Shown here piece by piece: positions 32,721 to 44,774 of a stretch of DNA of 64,000 nucleotides; position 1 is the stretch's first letter, and each line of letters starts with the position of its first letter. Position numbers and translations under genes: made by a program. The stretch lies in the NCBI GenBank assembly GCA_024364805.1, contig CM044495.1:46708232-46772231 (forward strand), given 5' to 3'. This DNA is from Euprymna scolopes. Lineage: Eukaryota; Mollusca; Cephalopoda; Sepiida; Sepiolidae. The notes below the pieces were generated by a model. That model was not told the DNA's origin and did no database searches. It saw nothing but the letters and a program-made list of their open reading frames with translations.

Positions 32721-33509
32721 AACGGCTTCTACCCTAACTTTCCCCCTTTGTATGAAACTAAATTTAACTGAATTAGTTGCCCAAATGACACACACGCTTA
32801 CGCCCAGGAATAGTATTCCAAAATTCATAATGATTAAATGCTGTACATACAAGTATATAAGCATATTCACATATAACTTTATAACGTCATCCTGTCTGGG
32901 TCATTTTGACATTGAGTTAATTTTACAATAGAAAAGGCAATCACCATTTAATTTTTTTTCTTCTTTTTCACTCATTTTTCTTAAATCAGTCCAGCCTTGA
33001 AAGAATTTAAAACACGACTGTCATTTCTTTTTTCTACACACATCTTATCTTTCATTTATTTGAACTCATTCACTTTGTCCTTGTGAATTTGTGAATTATT
33101 CCACGGATTTCTGCCTTTTGAATTACTTTGGACCATCTTCCAATTACGCGATTCCCATGGATTTTACTTGTGAAAATGGAAATTTAATAAACTTTCTTGG
33201 ATTTTACGGTTATTGGATATTTTACCTTTCCCCAGACTATCCATTCACGTGAAGTCACCTTTTTCTTCACCCTATTCCCTCTGCTTCACTTTTTGTTATC
33301 AAGTAAGATCTATGATTTACTTGTAGTTTCATTAAATACTTTTGCAAGCAAAATCCGATCCCGCATTTAGCTAAATCCTACCCTCTGGTGAGAAGGAAAG
33401 TATTTCTTTGAAAAAGAGTTAAAAATATATTTAATTTTAATAAAGAAAGGTCAAAATAGCTGGATAGTCCTTAATCTGCGGAGTTTCAAAGTGTTTTTTT
33501 AACATGTTT
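32721..33509. other. Intronic DNA, no gene seen
   Basis: C/T-rich on the plus strand near 32950-33300. No frame or repeat recognised. Confidence 0.5.
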
Positions 33510-33532
33510 TATATATATATATATATATATAT
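33510..33532. repeat. (TA)n microsatellite
   Basis: TA tract at the 3' end of the following minus-strand element. Confidence 0.9.
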
Positions 33533-33539
33533 AAAACAA

Positions 33540-34010
33540 GAACAAGTAGTTAATAAGTGAAAATCGTGCATGTGAGGACACTTCTTAACCTATGTACTCA
33601 ACGATTTTTTATCTGCAGACTTGAAATTTGGTATATAGGAGATTCAGACATATGAAGAACATTTTAATCCAATTTCACCCAAAAGAAAGTGCTGCCAGGG
33701 AGTTGGAATTAGCAAATTGGTACGTGAGGTTGTCGGTTTTTTCTGCATGTCAACTGTTTAACGACTGTGCATGTGCGGTCGAGACACTTGACAGCTTTCT
33801 TATGTACAGGATAAGTAGGTTAGAGATCATGTCAAGTTGATCTAATGGTTATCGTACTTCATTCATGGTCTTTGTTTTATTTTCTCAGCTCGGGTATCAT
33901 TTTTTACTCACAAGAAGTGAACTGTTTAGTGAAAACATAATACTCGCATCAATATGTCTCGTTTTTTTCCGGCTTTTTTTTTACTTTAAATTCTCTTACA
34001 AAAAAATAAT
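33540..34010 (-). repeat. ACTAGC-class interspersed element, copy 7
   Basis: Collinear with 49545-50018: GATCATGTCAAGTTGATC.. versus GATCGTGTCAAGCTGG.., ATGGTTATCGTACTT, CAGCTCGGGTATC, ACAAGAAGTGAACTGTTTAG, CATAATACTCGCAT. A decayed tRNA-like A box/B box lies within. The CCCGG terminus is not recognisable. Confidence 0.7.
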
Positions 34011-34140
34011 GTTACGTCTTTTATCTGTGGTTGTTTGTACATAAAAAAATAAGAAATCTGCAGTAATTAAAATGTAATATTTATGCATATTTTCTGGGTA
34101 TATTTTCTAATATATGAAGAGATTTAATGTATTTATTTGC

Positions 34141-34355
34141 TTCCCCACCAAAGCAAATTAGGCACAAGGCCGTTTTTAATGTGGGGTAAAAACCAGCTCC
34201 CCTAAAAATAGGCAAAAGGGGGCATTCTGGTTACCAAAAATAATAATTGTCCCAGTATAGTGGGTTTCCCCTCCATTGACTTGTACAAATTATCTTAAGT
34301 GCAGCATCTACAGAACAGATACTACAATTTGATCCTGGCCGAAGGCCAAGGATGC
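34141..34355 (-). mobile_element. U2-snRNA-derived repeat, copy 3 (best U2 head)
   Basis: Minus strand: ATCCTTGGCCTTCGGCCAGG, then ATCAAATTGTAGTATCTGTT, matching the U2 5' stem-loop I (GGCCTTTTGGCTAAGATCAA) and the GUAGUA branch-point region. Next come CAGCATC, GGAGGGGAAACCC, GGGACAATTATTATTTTTGG (like the U2 stem IIb and Sm site), GGGGAGCTGGTTTTTACC and CCACATTAAAAACGGCC. Confidence 0.8.
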
Positions 34356-34540
34356 ATACTTTGAAAATTTTTATTCAGCTTTCAACTTATAGAACAAATG
34401 AAGGAAGTTAAATTTCTACGCAGTTTCACCTTCAGTAGCTTCACTTTCTATGCTTATTGTCATTTTAAAACTTAATAAACTTGGAATGTAATCAATATTC
34501 GTCTCAAGCCAGACAAATATTTCACTATATATGTATTAGT

Positions 34541-34890
34541 GATGGGACGATGCCAGTATTTTTCCGCGATTCCGATTCTTTATAAATCTCTAAATATTTA
34601 ACTATAAGATTCTCATTTCTCCCAATTTTTGTAAAAACATATGTTAAATATGCAGATATTTTCCTAGACGTCAAAATACACTTGTGGAGTATGATCTATC
34701 GATTTTAGATTTACGGATATTATAAAATCAATAAATATTTATTATTTCATCATCATTACCAGCAATGAAAGATTTTAGTTTAAACAAAATAAAATAAAAA
34801 AGACAATTAAAAGAATCGTTTCGGCATTGGAAAATAGGCATAATTTTTTTCCGATTCTGATACCGATTCCGATACCTCCATAAATCTTCC
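34541..34890 (+). mobile_element. MITE-like element with TAGTGATGGGAC terminus, copy 2
   Basis: Starts TAGTGATGGGACGATGCCAG next to a TATATATGTA tract. Collinear with the reverse complement of 21335-21692; ends CCGATTCTGATACCGATTCC. Non-coding. Confidence 0.65.
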
Positions 34891-37318
34891 TTAAATATTT
34901 ATTGTTGGCCAGCTTTGGATCTGGAAATGTTTTGTTTTTTGCGGTGGCTTCCTGACTTGTCTGGAGCGATTTCTATATAAAAATATACCTTTCACATTTG
35001 GGGACCAGTAAACGGATAATGTTACACAATTAGCTAAAATGAAGTTTCATGAAAACTTTTTTAAATTCATAATGGCGATGTGAAAAAACAGAATGAAATA
35101 CTAGGAAAGTAGTTGATTCCCAAAGTCTCAATTAAAACTAGTGCTTACATGGTGTTGTATTTCTGCTACAAAAAATAACGATTCTGATGTATAAAAATAT
35201 GATATATCTTTGTCCTTAGAGGTGACGGAGTAGAGAAAAGCAAACGAATGCACAGAAATTTGACAACCTCGTTTTCTAGCAAGTTGTGGCACCCACGCAT
35301 CCACCTGTAAAGACCTACTGTGGGTCTTCGCTGTCATTGTGTGACGTCGTACCATCATATGACTAAACAAACAACGGAAATAAATAAATAAAAATCTGGG
35401 TCGGCATTTTAACGGTAATAAACGACTTGTGTTAAAACAGTACTTTTTAAACAATGCCTGCTTCTAGATTTTTCTAACTGTTCATTTCATTTGCCATGAG
35501 ATTAATGAAACTCTGCCGTCTCGACACCAGCTTAAAAGTCTTGGGGCAACACGTCCATCTCATCCTGTTTGCATTTTTCTTTCTTCATTAGCCAGCCATT
35601 TCTTGCTTTCAACTTTACATGGTCAGGAGAAGCAGAGTGTGCATAAACGAAAAAAGTGTGTATTGTCATTTTTTTTCTTTTTCTTGTCACACAAGCTTCC
35701 TAATTTGCATATATGTTTTTTTTAGCAACTACTGCTAATATATTTTTGCAGGCAAGCTCTCTTACAGGTCCTGCTGATATTCTCCCACGTACTCATCTGC
35801 GCTCTCTTACAACTGTATCTCTGCCTCAGAATATTCGTTCAGTAGTGGTGTGTTTGCTTCTGCAGGTGGTGTGAATCCAATATTATTTTCTTACTCACAA
35901 GCCATCATGTATTTTCTTCTGACCAGGTGACGGGACTTAAAGAAATACTATTGAGTGGCCCCCAAAAATATAATCATTGATTTTTTTTCCGGCCAGGTGT
36001 GTGTCTGTATCAAATCTGCTTTATGCTATCAGATGACCTTTACAGTATAACCAGCCTTGATATTAAAAAATTGTGTAAATCGCTACATGTTTTCTTAGAT
36101 GTTATTTTAAAAAGATGCATGCAACACTGACTCAACATCTTGCAGAAATCATTTGCATAAGTTTTCCATCACCAAACTCTAAACTTGGGTTATTATTTAA
36201 AATTCTGTAAATCGTCTTGCAAAATTCAGGCAACAGATAGATTTCATTAATTTTCTTCTGATTTTGGGAGCTTTGAAGAGTTTAGTTACTTTTTCATCTT
36301 CTGGACCTGGTGAGGAAATAATTGTCAGAGTCATATCTATGGGAAGAATAAAGACCATTGCTTACAGATAATGTGTAGATTAAGTAAAACCTTTTATTGT
36401 TAAAACATGAAGATATACAAAATATATCCTTATTGCCACCAGCAGTGAACGAGTGGGGGCTGTTGAGAAAGGAAAATACACAGGAGATGACAAAGTGTTT
36501 TTTTCGGACTGTTGTCAGTCAGCTATTTCGGTATAGTTTATATAAAGGTTGTGTCATCCATGCATGGACGTCTAAACATCCATTCTAGAATTTTGCCATT
36601 GACCCGCCTTAGCGCGTTCATTAGCAGTTGATTACTTCAAAATCACCTGCAAACATATTGTTATTCAAAAATCAGAAGTAAGCAACAATTATCTTATTTC
36701 TGACAATCTACTGAGTTTTGTTTCTTCTCGCTAAGTGTATGCATGTGTCATGTGCGTTTATTCCTGTTGGAGGAAATTTCTGGTATGCACGGTTCAAATA
36801 TATTTAACACTAACCCATTTGACCAATCCGAATGTCCAACCGTGTCAACTACTTAAGTTTCTCCCCACAAACCATCTTGAGTATGTCTTATAACCTCACC
36901 AATGAAATCAGTTTAATGAGGTTTACTTTGGTGAATGTGGCATCATCCTTTAGTTACAACTATTCCCACTTTGACCAAGTGTGTTAGTACATGTTATGGA
37001 TTAATTCATGTGTTAAATACAGGCTATGGTTTACGGTCTGCTTGTTTGCTAAATATACGTCCACAGAATAAATCAATCTGTAAATCCATTGTATAGAAGT
37101 CATGGTTTCAGCATAACATAACCCAATGCATATGCCGTAAAATGCAACAAAGCTAGATGATTTGGGAGTACCACATTCACGTATTGCACTATACTCCTTG
37201 TTTTCTGGAACAGCAAACAAAAAATGATTCTTAGTACATGAAGAGTATGTATGCAAGGGAAACTGTAAAGACAGGTGTGTATTAATCAGTGCTTAACTTT
37301 CATGCATCATAGTGCCCC
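34891..37318. other. Intronic DNA, no gene supported
   Basis: Frames at 35128-35454 (minus), 36397-36588 (plus) and 36984-37256 (minus) are less AT-biased than the surroundings, but none shows TSR cysteines, splice sites in a usable phase, or a known domain. Confidence 0.45.
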
Positions 37319-37441
37319 ATGCCATCTCACAAAGACCGTGCAGAACTTTTGTTCAGAAACAGTGACAACACTGGACTGGCCATGGAAACTTGCAAGATCT
37401 TAACACCAGAGAAAATAGTCAAGAAGAAAACCAGAGTTTAG
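37319..37441 (+). other. 40-codon open frame, unknown
   Basis: Frame MPSHKDRAELLFRNSDNTGL.. rich in charged residues and ending KKKTRV. Its composition is protein-like, but there is no homologue I recognise, no promoter and no splice partner. It could be a relic of a mobile element or chance. Confidence 0.15.
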
Positions 37442-37469
37442 AGTAGTTTGCTTGAAGCATTGTTTAATG

Positions 37470-38070
37470 TGTATATAAATAAATTTAGGTTTATAGAAGG
37501 CAATGCAGCGATATAACGGAAAGCAACTTTAAGTGATGGAACTCGTAATGCCGTTTCACTTTATAGAATCAATACATGTGTGTATATGTACAATCATATA
37601 TATATATAAAATCTCTCTCTCTCTCTCATATATATAACATCCTATATGTAATATCTACTTATGTTTTTACTTGCGTCAGTTACTGTAATAAAGATCCACC
37701 ACATGTGTTTGAAAGTCAAACACACACCTGATGAGGGGAAGGCTTACCGTAATATATATCATCACGAATATGCCACCTTATCACCTGACATAAGTAGGAA
37801 CATAAGGATATATTACATGACATTCTACATGTAATACATATATATATATATATATATGGCGGTTAAGCTACACTGAATATTCCACGTTTCATCCACTTCA
37901 TTTACTCACATAAAATAAGCCTAAAGAATGAAGTAGTTATATATATGATTGTACATATACACATATGTATTGATTCGGTTCCATCATTATACCTTAAGTT
38001 GCTTCAGTGTGAGTCTATGCGTTAAAACTCTGCATTGTTCTGCTTTCTATAAACCTACATTAATTTTATG
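37470..38070. repeat. Foldback element, about 600 bp with long inverted arms
   Basis: Left arm about 37475-37610 and right arm about 37930-38065 pair in inverse order: TTTAGGTTTATAGAAGGCAA / TGTAGGTTTATAGAAAGCAG, GCAACTTTAAGTGATGGAAC / GCAACTTAAGGTATAATGAT, and a nearly perfect 38-bp block GAATCAATACATGTGTGTAT / GAATCAATACATATGTGTAT continuing ATGTACAATCATATATAT. The centre carries GGCGGTTAAGCTACACTGAA, related to 31825-31850. Confidence 0.75.
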
Positions 38071-39584
38071 CACAAAAAAACAATTTTCAAGCATTTAGAT
38101 AGGGGGGCTAATGAATTTAATTATCAACATGCTCTTATTCCATTCAACAATATTAACATTTTGCTATCAATCGAAGTTATCATGATTTACAAATTTTTTA
38201 TAATTTTTTTATATTTGTTTCATAAAAAATTAAGTTTTCCCTTAAAATCCAACAGAATTATATGTTAATTTTTTTTAAATTTTATTTACCTGTTAGCTGA
38301 AAACGGCCATCTACAAAAGCAGATGACTATTTGTTCCTAAAAAATATCTCCCTTGTAAGAAAAAATATTTTGAGGCAGTATTTATCTGCTCTTGGCGAAA
38401 GAGATTGAGGCAAGGTGGTATACCCTACATAGATCACATGACATTTCAAAGGAAATTTAAAATCGATGCTTGCCGATCACATCGTTGTAAAATGATTCAT
38501 TATTGACCTAGAAATAATATCATGCCTAACGATATGAAACATTTGTTTAAATACATGCATCTTATGCAGATGAACTGATTCTTACAGTATTTCATGTTCA
38601 ATGTGATCATGCTATAACTGTGACAAACAGAATTTTGTTAAAATAAATTGTTTGTTTAGAAATACATGATAATTCAAAAGCCAACATATTTTATAGCTTT
38701 TAGGTTAGCAGAAACAAATATAGCAAACATAGCATAAATCCGATCATTTTAAGCAGAAAGTGAATGCATTTTTAATCTAAATCTGGCATTATAAAAAGGA
38801 TTGAAACAAAGGGGGATAAGCCATGAGTGCACTGCTCAGAATAAAGGATCAGTAGGAACATTTTAATATATATATAACCAAGCTTAAATCTAATTAACTG
38901 TGCAGTCAGTGAATAATACTCTTTTTGAAGGGCCTTTTTATGATATCCATTTCCCTCCCCCAACATTCTCTTAGACTAACGAGTAAATAAGGTCATGAAG
39001 TGCAAGAACTTTAAACATTACCATATATGGTAAAGTTCAACAAAACCCCAAGGGTTTGTAGGAAAACAATAGAAGAAGATAAATCTAGATTATTTCTCAT
39101 TCAGCTTAGTTCAAGAACAGACTTTTTTTTTAAATATTAATTTAAAATGCAAGCCATCTTATGTTTTATTCAGACAATTTTTCCAAAACTTTATTCAAAA
39201 CAAAAAACGTCAGCCTGATTTAATTGTTATTGTTTTTTTTTAATCTGTACATTGTCTATAAAAAAAATCGTTATTCATAATAAAATTATAAATTTGACTG
39301 AAATTAATTTGTATAACTGCCTTGTTTAAATGAAAATATATGTATATGTATTTTTTGTGTATACAAAGCCACAGGAGTTGCACGTAATTAGCGGTAATAT
39401 GCTTTTGCAATTAAGGGAACATATGTTTAAGTTCTTGCTTGTTTCTGGCTGTACAAGTAATTGTAGAGTTAGCTGCCCTTGACAATTATATATAACCTAT
39501 GGCCACCATATTTTATGAATTCTGTAACACACATTGAAATGAAAGAGTGACCTCAACGATGTTTTTTTAATCCTTTTATTTTCA
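38071..39584. other. AT-rich intronic DNA, no gene seen
   Basis: Small frames only (for example 38068-38268, 38772-38966); none recognised. Confidence 0.5.
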
Positions 39585-39850
39585 TGGCAAGTGCTCGTCT
39601 GAGCTACACTCTACGCCCCTCACCCTATCCTGACTTGCATGAAAAACACTTGTCTATCTGAAACCACTATCAATAATTTCCCCCACTCTTTATCTGTGCC
39701 TAAACCTAAAAGTAGATTCCATGAACAAAGTTTCTCGTCGGTTAAATTCCGGGAAAAGTTTTCTTATACTTCCTTGATCGTAGTATCTCGCATTCGTAAA
39801 CGGATATTGTCTCTATCTTTTTTTTGATCAAGTTAAACAAAATTGCCACC
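39585..39850 (+). mobile_element. LINE family A, C-terminal ORF fragment
   Basis: Plus-strand frame with ETTINNFPHSLSVPKPKSRF, then HEQSFSSVKFREKF, matching ESTVKNFPHSISVPKSKRVF at 47407-48062. Upstream GTGCTCGTCTGAGCTACACT corresponds to the GARLNS segment of that copy, separated by a stop and a frameshift. Confidence 0.75.
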
Positions 39851-39914
39851 GTTCTGTTGTCTCCGGTGTTTGTTTCTCTTTTTTGTATAAATAAAGCAAA
39901 ACTATTTGAATGCA

Positions 39915-40070
39915 AACGCTTGACCCTAGAGCCGGGCTGTATCTATTTCTGTAATTGATTCTTGGTCAATGTAGGGGAAGCCCTTCATACTGAGACAATT
40001 ACTATTTATTTCGATACTGCCAGAGTGCTGGTTTTCCTCCACATTAAAAATGACTTTCGTGGGAGGTTTA
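39915..40070 (+). mobile_element. U2-snRNA-derived repeat, copy 4
   Basis: GGTCAATGTAGGGGAAGCCC, TTCATACTGAGACAATTACT, AGAGTGCTGGTTTTCCTCCA and CATTAAAAATGACTTTCG match the body of copies 1 and 3. The U2 head is decayed. Confidence 0.6.
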
Positions 40071-40091
40071 AAAGCAACGCCATTTCTGCAA

Positions 40092-40303
40092 GTTATCTTT
40101 TTAGTTGATTACATTTAATTTGAACACTTATGACTTCCGGACGCTTCATGGAGTAGCGGTAAGACGTCAGATTTTCTTTCATTTTCTTTTTCGCCTTTAC
40201 GTCACGGGTTCGAGCCTGCCGGCCTACTATCACTTTTTTTTTTTTGCTCAACATACACCTCCAAACACCGGCTACCGCCGGACACCCAGGCTGGTACAAA
40301 TAT
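40092..40303 (-). repeat. ACTAGC-class element, copy 8, with a tRNA-like insert
   Basis: Minus strand starts ACCAGCCTGGGTGTCCGGCG, TTTGGAGGTGTATGTTGAGC and an A run, as in copy 4. Antisense to this, the plus strand carries an A-box-like GGAGTAGCGGTAAGACGTC and a B-box-like ACGGGTTCGAGCC, spaced like a tRNA with an intron-like insertion. Ends in a pol III-type T run on the plus strand. Confidence 0.65.
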
Positions 40304-41174
40304 AAAAAAGTTTATTATAATAATAAACAGTGAAATACTAAACTGAATAAGTGACTTGTAATGCATACGAGGGACATTCCGACTGTCCTACTATTTTCGC
40401 CATCGTTAACGACTTAATAACAAAACTGTTTTATTTTTTATTTATCAATGGTAAATAAGTTTTTTTTATAGGTTATACAAAAAAAATTCAACAAATAATG
40501 TAATAGAGAAGTATTCATAATAGGGAAGTATAACTTGCCAACATACAAACATAAAAGATGTATTATTGCAAATAAACAATGCATTAGGTAGTTATAAATT
40601 GAATAAATGGCTTATAATGTATACAAGGAACAGTTCGACTGTACTCCTACTACGTACACCATCGTTTATATATTTATCCAAATTGTTTATTATATAAGGA
40701 AATGGATGTCGCTACTTTCTCTACAAGTTTCTGGGGGCTTTGACTCTTTATACTTTTATGGATTCTAGATTGTCCACACATGATGATTTAGCGAATTGCT
40801 CCCAACTATTTGTGAATTTACGACAATATATGGATACAGGTTTAGGAAAGTGCTTATATTGTTGTACGTTATTAATATGCAGCTGTATATTGTTTATATG
40901 GTTATACGTTTATTATTGGCAGCATTCATGCCGGACATCCATAAAACAGAAATATGTCACAAACACTTAGATCCCCCATAATCTGATACACTCTATCTCT
41001 AAAACTGCATTAAACAGAGTAGTTAAATAAGTATGATTCAGTTCGAACAAAGGTGGTATAATAATATTGTGGGGTTTGTGTTCACATCATAGAAAAAAAT
41101 ATTGCACAAACTCATTCAAAGCACGACAGCAATATAAAATAGATGTAAAATACAACTGTGGAATTTCCATACTT
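40304..41174. other. AT-rich intronic DNA, no gene seen
   Basis: Two phrases are partly repeated: AGTGACTTGTAATGCATACG near 40350 and AATGGCTTATAATGTATACA near 40606, each followed by AGGGACATTCCGACTGT / AGGAACAGTTCGACTGT, a degenerate direct repeat spaced about 255 bp. Confidence 0.5.
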
Positions 41175-41224
41175 AGAATAATAATAATAATAATAATGAT
41201 GATTATTATTATTATTATTATTCT
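41175..41224. repeat. (AAT)n/(ATT)n perfect palindrome
   Basis: AGAATAATAATAATAATAAT faces ATTATTATTATTATTATTCT around a GATGATT centre. Confidence 0.85.
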
Positions 41225-41289
41225 AACTAGGTGTTTTCACACAGGCCGTCATCAAATATTTCTTTCTTTGCAGTGTTCTCTGGAGTCGA

Positions 41290-42760
41290 GATGTTAAGTC
41301 TCCCCAGATTTCCAGTACTCACTACCTCTTTAAATTGTTCATTATCTCAACAGTCGTTTACCATTGATTCTTGCTTGTCTTCATTGGAATTTGGATGACA
41401 AGAAACCTCGCCAAGGTACCAGTCCTCTTTGCACTAATCCAGTGTCAGTCTGATTACTGGTTTGTCTCTTCGGACTTTCTGCCTTCATTGACCTTTCATG
41501 AGTATTTGGTGTAGTGCTAGTTGATGCCAAGACTACAATCTTTTTTAAAGGAATGGGTGTAAGTTTCAATAATATGGTTTCAGTTTTCTTCATTCAATGT
41601 AGTGTTCCTCCATCATTTTTTTACGTCTGTTGCAGTTTCTATATGACTGATTAGCGTTCATAGCACATGTGTATTAGTCTCTACATTCAAGTATTTTCCT
41701 TTATATTTCAGCCGTTTGGATTATTATCTGTTGTATTTTCCCAGCTACCCCTCTCATTCCAATCCCTCCCATTCTTTTTTTTCAAGCTTTTTCAGGATTG
41801 TTTCTAGTGCTCCTACTATTATTCGTGTTATCTCGACTCTCTTCCTCTTCCATATTTCTTTCAGCTCTGAGTATTTGTTTTGCTTTTCCATCACCTTAAT
41901 ATTCACCCTGTCATCTGGGATAACGGCAAAATCTACGATTTGACACGACATTTCTGTTTTGTTATATATTATAACACCTGGTCTTATTGTTTGGGTGGGT
42001 TTATCTGTTTGTACATCCATGTCTCATAGGATTTTGCCGGTTTGTACTCGTACCATTTGTCTGAACATTCAAGATGCAGTTGTTTGCATAGTTCCTAGTG
42101 TACTGCGTTCCTCACTTGATCGTGTCTGTTCTTATATTCTTTTTTGGGCCTAGTTTGTTGCATTCATTTATTATATGGTTTATCGTTTCTTCTCTTTGTT
42201 CAAAGCCTTTGTATATGCTGTTTTCTTGTGTCTTGTCAATCTTTACTTTGATATAGCTCTAATCACGTTCTTTTGTGCGGGTGTTATTAGTTTTATTTGT
42301 TTAGGTGTCTTTTTTGTAGCCAGGTCCAAGAGTTTTCATAAGTTTCATATTTTGTCGTCCTTATGAATCGTCCGTGTAGCTGTTTCTCTTCCGATTTTTT
42401 CTTTTCTCATCTAATCCCTCACCTCACTGTTCTCTGCTTTGTTTATTTTCACAGAAAGGTGAATCACAGCAGCAAGAATGACTGTGTTCTGCGTTATGTA
42501 TTTTTCTACTTTTTACCAATGTCTTCTATACAAAGCAGTCTTCTTTCACCGTTTTCCTTTTCACTTGGAGCCGAATCATCATCATCCTTTGGGTGTAATG
42601 AACTGTGCATAGTCATAAGTTTCTTGGTTTGCTGGTCGATATGCCTCAGTTCTTCTTTGGTCCAATCTATAAACATTCCGAAGTATTTTACTAGTGATAT
42701 AATTATGTTTATAATAATAATATTAAGAGCAGTGAGAGCAGAAAATAACGATTAAAGTGT
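41290..42760 (-). mobile_element. LINE family C, RT C-terminal region, decayed
   Basis: On the minus strand, in order: a frame with DWTKEELRHIDQQTKKLMTM then HSSLHPKDD (near 42700-42540); a zinc-finger-like EETINHIINECNKLGPKK (near 42210-42140); and RPGVIIYNKTEMSCQIVDFA, then VNIKVMEKQNKYSELKEIWK and EITRIIVGALETI (42020-41754). These are typical of the region after the reverse transcriptase in LINEs of the type ending ..PDIVV..K....C.IIDVA.P.D.R. Several stops and frameshifts; the RT itself is not seen. Confidence 0.7.
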
Positions 42761-43174
42761 AAGGCGCATCCAAAGTGATTTGGCTAAAAAGATCAAAGCT
42801 ATAGAAAAAAATTTAGCTGGAAATAAGCTGAAGGATGAACTCAAAGTAACTTTGAATTTTCAAGATCCTTCATGGCTACACATTTACTTAAGCTGATTGG
42901 CTGAGACGTACTGATGTGTTGTTAAAAATAAAGGCCGAAGATTGAAAACTAATAACTACATGTGTCATAATTCTAACAAAGTAACGCTCTGACACACACT
43001 TGTTATATCGGGGTTGCTGTCTGTGCCAATATGATGCAAAACTCAAAATCAGGAATGATGGCAGTGCATCACTGAAGATCCTCCTTTTAGGTATTTGAAA
43101 AAAGTATTTCATAATTATTATTAACTAATATATTTTTATTTACTATCCAATGGCTGTTACTTTATATTGTTGTT
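42761..43174. other. Intronic DNA, no gene seen
   Basis: No recognisable repeat or frame. Confidence 0.5.
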
Positions 43175-43275
43175 TTTGTCACTCTTTTTCGACGCTCACT
43201 CAATCTCACTAATCCCTATCCTCGCGTAGTTCTTGGTTTCTATAAATGTTGACCATATGAAAAAAAAGAAAAGAA
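43175..43275 (+). mobile_element. LINE family A, 3' tail fragment
   Basis: CACTAATCCCTATCCTCGCG, TTGACC and an A-rich end correspond to the LINE A tail; diverged. The minus frame just downstream (43305-43532, FYWPDFGVRMEKLKAENNK) is unassigned. Confidence 0.45.
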
Positions 43276-43779
43276 AAATAGGGGATGTTTGAATACACAA
43301 TCTACTATTTTACATATTTTTTGCTGACTTCATTAAATATTTTGATATATATAAAAAAAAACATGAATAATTTTCTATGCTTAAGTCTGGGATCGAATAT
43401 CTTATTGTTTTCCGCTTTTAGTTTTTCCATTCTGACACCAAAGTCTGGCCAATAGAAACTATTTATATCTACACCATTATAATAAGTCTTTTGTTGCTGA
43501 AGATAATGTTTGAAGGTTTTATTCGTCATCAAATTAGTATTGATTGATTCGAATCTGAATTTTTAAGAAGAGAAAAGAAAGAAAACACTAACAATATTCG
43601 GACATCATATCTTAATCTGATTCTGGGGCAATCCATTTGTTATATAAACCACAGACTAATATAATGTTTTAAAGTTAATGTTACCAATTGTCTAGTGTAA
43701 GTAACGAAAACTTTAAATCTGATTATTTCAAACTATTATATGAATAGAAAATATATTCAGGAACAATATATATAATAAA

Positions 43780-44540
43780 TACTGGCTGGCATTGCTCGGT
43801 TGTAAAATACGCTTAAATATGATATTTTAATTAATGCAGATTTCATAGTTATTATTATAGTATATTGGAACCAATACATAGTAATGATTTTAAACAGTTA
43901 AAAAAAGATGACTCATGTGCCACAACCGAGAATTGAAACCAAATCATTTAGCTTACGATTTATTTTTGCCTCTGCCGTTGACATCTGAGCTATGAAAACA
44001 TGAAAATATAGCTACTACCTTATGCATGCATATTCGTAATGCCGGCGTTCGACCTTCACCTGGCAAATTTCATTTTTTTTTAAATTTTATTTTCCCAATT
44101 TTGTACCTATTTCCCCCGGCTAAAACCCAAATATAAATTTTCGCGTTTGGTCAAATATCTTACAAATGAAGTTGCATATCTATAGACCAAAAACTGACAG
44201 AGAAATTTGGTAGGCAATATTTTTTAAACAAATTATATACGCAGACATAAAAATACATAAAAAGAGTTTTGTGTTTACTATGACGTTTTTACGCAAATAT
44301 TACGCAAGTATCAATCATGTAGAATGCTTGCATTAATATAATTATACCTAATCGTTAACTAAAGATGATCATCCCATAAGAAAACCAATTTAAAAAAAAG
44401 CCAATAGAGAATTAATTAAAATGAATGTTTAAAAGAATATGCAAATTAGTTTGTTATATATGAGTCATGGAATTGCATTCATCTACAAAAGATCAAAGTT
44501 GGATTTTCTTTTTAAAAATAAATAGAAGTTTTTTTTAATA
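43780..44540 (+). repeat. ACTAGC-class element, copy 9
   Basis: Begins with a diverged terminus TACTGGCTGGCATTGCTCGG, TTGTAAAATACGC. Contains antisense ACCGAGAATTGAAACCAAAT, TGACATCTGAGCTATGAA, ATGCCGGCGTTCGACCTTCA, then TTTTTACGCAAATATTACGC, GATGATCATCCCATAAGAAA and AAAAGAATATGCAAATTAG. The copy at 52235-52901 has all these in the same order on the minus strand. Confidence 0.7.
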
Positions 44541-44579
44541 TGAATATCAATACACAAATAAAATAAACACATTTATAGG

Positions 44580-44581
<2 letters not shown>

Positions 44582-44639
<58 letters not shown>
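44582..44639. repeat. (TA)n microsatellite
   Basis: TA tract of about 58 bp. Confidence 0.95.
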
Positions 44640-44642
<3 letters not shown>

Positions 44643-44689
44643 TGTTTGTAGATGAATAAATTTTTATTATACACCAACATACGTTTCAT

Positions 44690-44709
44690 GCGTACTAAAC
44701 GATCTTCAG
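44690..44709 (-). other. CTGAAGA..GAAACG motif, site 2
   Basis: Minus strand CTGAAGA, a short loop, then GAAACGT. Confidence 0.4.
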
Positions 44710-44774
44710 TGTGGCTTATGATTATACTGCCTGTGAAATGGTTTGAACCCTGAACGAAAAAACTCGAGTTTCAG

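Noticed and set aside
35128-35454. 108-codon minus frame considered as an upstream exon of the TSR gene
   Set aside because: Few cysteines, no W..W..C pattern and no donor in the required phase 2.
42363-42755. 130-codon plus-strand frame with many S and F residues
   Set aside because: Antisense shadow of the LINE C C-terminal region, which carries recognisable motifs on the minus strand.
43305-43532. Minus frame with FYWPDFGVRMEKLKAENNK
   Set aside because: Looks protein-like, but I cannot match it to a family or show splice sites; too uncertain to list as a gene.
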